A stretch of 7,967 nucleotides of DNA, taken from NCBI GenBank assembly GCA_038213615.1, contig JBBQSV010000028.1, positions 1-7,967 on the forward strand, given 5' to 3'. Source of the DNA: JBBQSV01 sp038213615. GTDB taxonomy: Bacteria > Patescibacteriota > Saccharimonadia > Saccharimonadales > OMJO01. Below are positions 6,442 to 7,967 of this stretch, piece by piece (positions within the stretch are counted from its first letter, which is position 1; every line of letters starts with the position of its first letter). The position numbers were made by a program, and so were the translations under genes. The notes beneath the pieces are model-generated. The model did not search any database. It worked only from the letters and a program-made list of their open reading frames with translations, and was not told the DNA's origin.

Positions 6442-6470
6442 ATCATAGCCCCTCGCTTACAGGTACGCAA
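6442..6470 (-). promoter_or_regulatory. Promoter of the four-helix membrane protein
   Basis: On the minus strand TTGCGT (6470-6465), a 17-nt spacer and TATGAT (6447-6442) give a conventional promoter. The predicted start about 7 nt further on leaves a leader of roughly 25 nt that contains the AAGGGAG ribosome site. The same 138-nt divergent region also holds the sortase promoter on the other strand. Confidence 0.55.
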
Positions 6471-6530
6471 TATTGTAAATAGACATGAATGATGTCGCTG
6501 CTGGACTACAGTGCAAAACCCCCAGGCAAA

Positions 6531-6539
6531 TGCTAGTAT
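6531..6539 (+). promoter_or_regulatory. Extended -10 promoter of the sortase gene (leaderless)
   Basis: TG-c-TAGTAT lies 8 nt before ATG 6548. It is nearly identical to the element ahead of heliorhodopsin (TG-c-TAGAAT) and has the same placement. No -35 box and no Shine-Dalgarno sequence are visible, so the transcript should begin at or next to the ATG. Confidence 0.6.
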
Positions 6540-6547
6540 GAGTTGTA

Positions 6548-7120
6548 ATGAAGTGGCCCAAACTTAGAACTGTTAACAACGTAATCAGCGTGGTGGTTAT
6601 TAGCCTGTGTCTGTACACCTTGGTTCAGCCTTTTTTGCCGTCACTGCAGTTTGATATTAACAAGCTAACTCACGGCAACCGGTCTGTAACAGTGGATAAT
6701 CTGTTTGCTAACAAACAGCCCCAGCAAGATCAGTTGATCATACCCAAGCTTTTTGTGACCACAAAGCTAAACGAGGGCACGACACTAAGTGCTCTAGAGC
6801 ACGGTGTTTGGCACAGGCCTGGGACGGGTGATCCTGTAAAGGGCGGCAACATGGTGATTGCTGGACATAGGTTTATCTACGGCAGTAATTCGGCTTTTTA
6901 TAACTTAGACAAACTGGCCAAAGGCGACCTGTTAGGTGTTTGGTGGAATCAAAAAAAATACATCTACCAGGTCAGCGAGACCAAAGTAGTGCAGCCTACG
7001 GAAATCAGCATAGAAAACCCCACCAAAGACAAGCAACTAACCCTGTTTACCTGCACGCCACTATGGACGTCTAAAGAGCGTCAGGTCATCATTGCCAAAT
7101 TTGTAAAGGAACAATCATGA
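6548..7120 (+). CDS. Sortase, class D/E-like transpeptidase
   Basis: A 190-residue membrane-anchored sortase. One N-terminal helix (about 11-30) anchors it, with the catalytic domain outside the cell from about 60 to 188. The active-site triad is visible: His107 in NMVIAGHRF, Cys169 in TLFTCTP and Arg178 in SKERQVI. Sortases cleave an LPxTG-like sorting signal and join the surface protein to cell-wall or pilin amines. Class assignment is by general appearance only (a compact domain and a TLFTCTP active site); class D or E fits better than A or B. No substrate with a sorting signal or pilin gene lies in the window, so the enzyme is probably a housekeeping or stand-alone sortase. It starts from a leaderless-type promoter and overlaps the next small gene by ATGA. 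Length is typical. Confidence 0.92.
   Translation: MKWPKLRTVNNVISVVVISLCLYTLVQPFLPSLQFDINKLTHGNRSVTVDNLFANKQPQQDQLIIPKLFVTTKLNEGTTLSALEHGVWHRPGTGDPVKGGNMVIAGHRFIYGSNSAFYNLDKLAKGDLLGVWWNQKKYIYQVSETKVVQPTEISIENPTKDKQLTLFTCTPLWTSKERQVIIAKFVKEQS
7106..7110 (+). promoter_or_regulatory. Ribosome binding site for the 37-residue protein
   Basis: AAGGA, at the end of the sortase coding sequence, lies 6 nt before ATG 7117. It supports translation of a short gene that would otherwise be easy to dismiss. Confidence 0.6.
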
Positions 7121-7230
7121 AAGAATGGCATAGAACTGTAATTTTGGCCTTGCTGCTAGCGGCTGCTGTATTCTTTTTGCTGTGGAGTAGATCGCAGTAC
7201 AACCACAACTTTTTACATCAGCTACTTTAG
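7117..7230 (+). CDS. 37-residue single-helix membrane protein coupled to sortase
   Basis: A short gene starting at an ATG that overlaps the sortase stop (ATGA) and preceded by AAGGA at 6 nt, so it is almost certainly translated with the sortase. The product has a short basic head (MKEWHR), one hydrophobic helix at about 8-23 (TVILALLLAAAVFFLL) and a polar tail (WSRSQYNHNFLHQLL). Positive charge at the start suggests the N-terminus stays inside and the tail lies outside. It has no sorting motif and no cysteine, so it does not look like a sortase substrate. A role as sortase partner, stabiliser or membrane tether is inference from coupling alone. It ends in TAG 24 nt before the helicase start. 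Confidence 0.65.
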   Translation: MKEWHRTVILALLLAAAVFFLLWSRSQYNHNFLHQLL

Positions 7231-7242
7231 TAACCTACCAGG

Positions 7243-7248
7243 TACAAT
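7243..7248 (+). promoter_or_regulatory. -10 box of the helicase gene (leaderless)
   Basis: TACAAT lies 6 nt before GTG 7255 in the 24-nt gap after the small sortase-linked gene. There is no Shine-Dalgarno site and no convincing -35 box. The spacing matches the other leaderless promoters in the window, and it selects GTG 7255 as the start. Confidence 0.45.
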
Positions 7249-7254
7249 ATAAGT

Positions 7255-7967
7255 GTGCCCAGTTTTGAACAAAGCTATAAACGCCTAAACAAGCAACAGT
7301 TGCAAGCCGTTGATACTATTGACGGCCCGTTGCTGGTCATTGCTGGGCCAGGGACTGGCAAGACTGAACTGCTGGCCCTTCGCGTGGCTAACATCTTGAA
7401 GCGTACCGATACCAACGCCAGCAATATACTGTGTCTTACCTTTACCGAATCTGGTGCTCAGAATATGCGGGAACGACTAAGGAGCTTTATCGGCGACGGA
7501 GCATATGATGTAGCTATCAGCACCTACCACAGCTTTGGTAGTGACATCATCAAAAATTACAGCGAGTACTTTCAGCAAATTTCTGTAGATCGTTCTGACG
7601 ATATTCGTTTGGAGCGGCCAGTAGATGAACTTAGCCAGATACAGATTGTAGGGCAGATCGTGCACAAACTACCGTTTGACAGCCCCTTGCTGAGTGCCCG
7701 TTACTACATCAAGAGTGTGGTGGACGCTATCAGCGATCTAAAACAGCACCTGATAACACCAGAAAAATTACGTGATATAGCCAACGCCAACCTGTCAGAG
7801 ATCGAGGCCGCCCAGCCAATCATCGACAAGCTTGTCAATGACGTAGGCGGCATATCGGCCAAGAAAATCCAAAAACTCAGCCAGTACCAGCAACTGCTGG
7901 CTGGCCTTGAGAAACAAGACGGTAACCTAACAAAACAGACAGCAGCAGCATTGAAGCTGGCACACGA
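7255..7967 (+). CDS. UvrD/PcrA-type superfamily 1 DNA helicase, N-terminal part (cut by window end)
   Basis: The first 237 codons of a superfamily 1A helicase; the frame is open at the window edge. Visible motifs are the Q motif LNKQQLQAV (11-19), Walker A GPGTGKT (31-37), motif Ia LTFTESGAQNMRERL (61-75) and the motif Ib region ISTYHSFG (88-95). Residues after about 100 are the start of the 1B insertion. UvrD/PcrA enzymes unwind DNA 3' to 5' using ATP in excision repair, mismatch repair and clearing of blocked forks; a RecB- or AddA-like subclass, with a nuclease at the C-terminus, cannot be excluded from this part. GTG is chosen as the start because the Q motif follows at the usual distance and a -10 box lies 6 nt upstream. 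Motif Ia has SGAQNM where PcrA proteins typically have NKAAxEM. Confidence 0.9.
   Translation, partial: MPSFEQSYKRLNKQQLQAVDTIDGPLLVIAGPGTGKTELLALRVANILKRTDTNASNILCLTFTESGAQNMRERLRSFIGDGAYDVAISTYHSFGSDIIKNYSEYFQQISVDRSDDIRLERPVDELSQIQIVGQIVHKLPFDSPLLSARYYIKSVVDAISDLKQHLITPEKLRDIANANLSEIEAAQPIIDKLVNDVGGISAKKIQKLSQYQQLLAGLEKQDGNLTKQTAAALKLAH

Noticed and set aside
7477..7665. Minus-strand open frame of 62 codons inside the helicase
   Set aside because: It lies wholly within a helicase with clear motifs and has no promoter, ribosome site or recognisable product.

Overview
The window looks like a chromosomal fragment from a small-genome, monoderm-type bacterium, most plausibly Candidatus Saccharibacteria or another Patescibacteria/CPR lineage. 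An actinobacterium-like relative is the main alternative. The reasons are the gene mix (heliorhodopsin, a single class D/E-like sortase, a short MprF-type lysyltransferase, many small membrane proteins), very tight packing, and repeated promoters whose -10 box lies only 6-9 nt before the start codon, which implies leaderless mRNAs. TAA, TAG and TGA all act as stops, so the standard bacterial code fits and the TGA-glycine code of some CPR groups does not. No marker gene fixes the taxonomy.

Layout. (1) Positions 1-2133, + strand: a DUF2177 membrane protein, a DUF1295 (steroid 5-alpha-reductase/ICMT-like) membrane protein 2 nt later, and then a heliorhodopsin with its own extended -10 promoter. 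This block is visibly more AT-rich than the rest. (2) 2243-2923, - strand: a stand-alone HD-GYP-like phosphohydrolase, convergent with the heliorhodopsin. (3) 3018-5344, - strand: a two-gene operon, first a five-helix membrane protein with a channel-pore-like segment, then an MprF-like aminoacyl-phosphatidylglycerol synthase. (4) 5406-5909, + strand: a membrane-anchored exported protein with four cysteines, transcribed divergently from the operon out of a 61-nt intergenic region. (5) 5912-6409, - strand: a four-helix membrane protein, tail to tail with the previous gene. (6) 6548-7230, + strand: a sortase and a 37-residue one-helix protein overlapping it by ATGA. (7) 7255 to the end, + strand: the N-terminal part of a UvrD/PcrA-type helicase, cut by the window edge.

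How the genes fit together. Nearly everything acts at the cell envelope. The heliorhodopsin binds retinal and is a light sensor or enzyme modulator of unsettled function. Its neighbours DUF2177 and DUF1295 are families that recur near photolyase/cryptochrome and lipid-modifying genes in light-responsive clusters of other bacteria, so a light-linked lipid or membrane response is a reasonable but unproven reading. The lysyltransferase alters lipid charge, and the sortase handles surface proteins. No retinal-synthesis gene is visible, so retinal would have to come from elsewhere in the genome or the environment. No RNA gene, CRISPR array, insertion sequence or clear intrinsic terminator was found.
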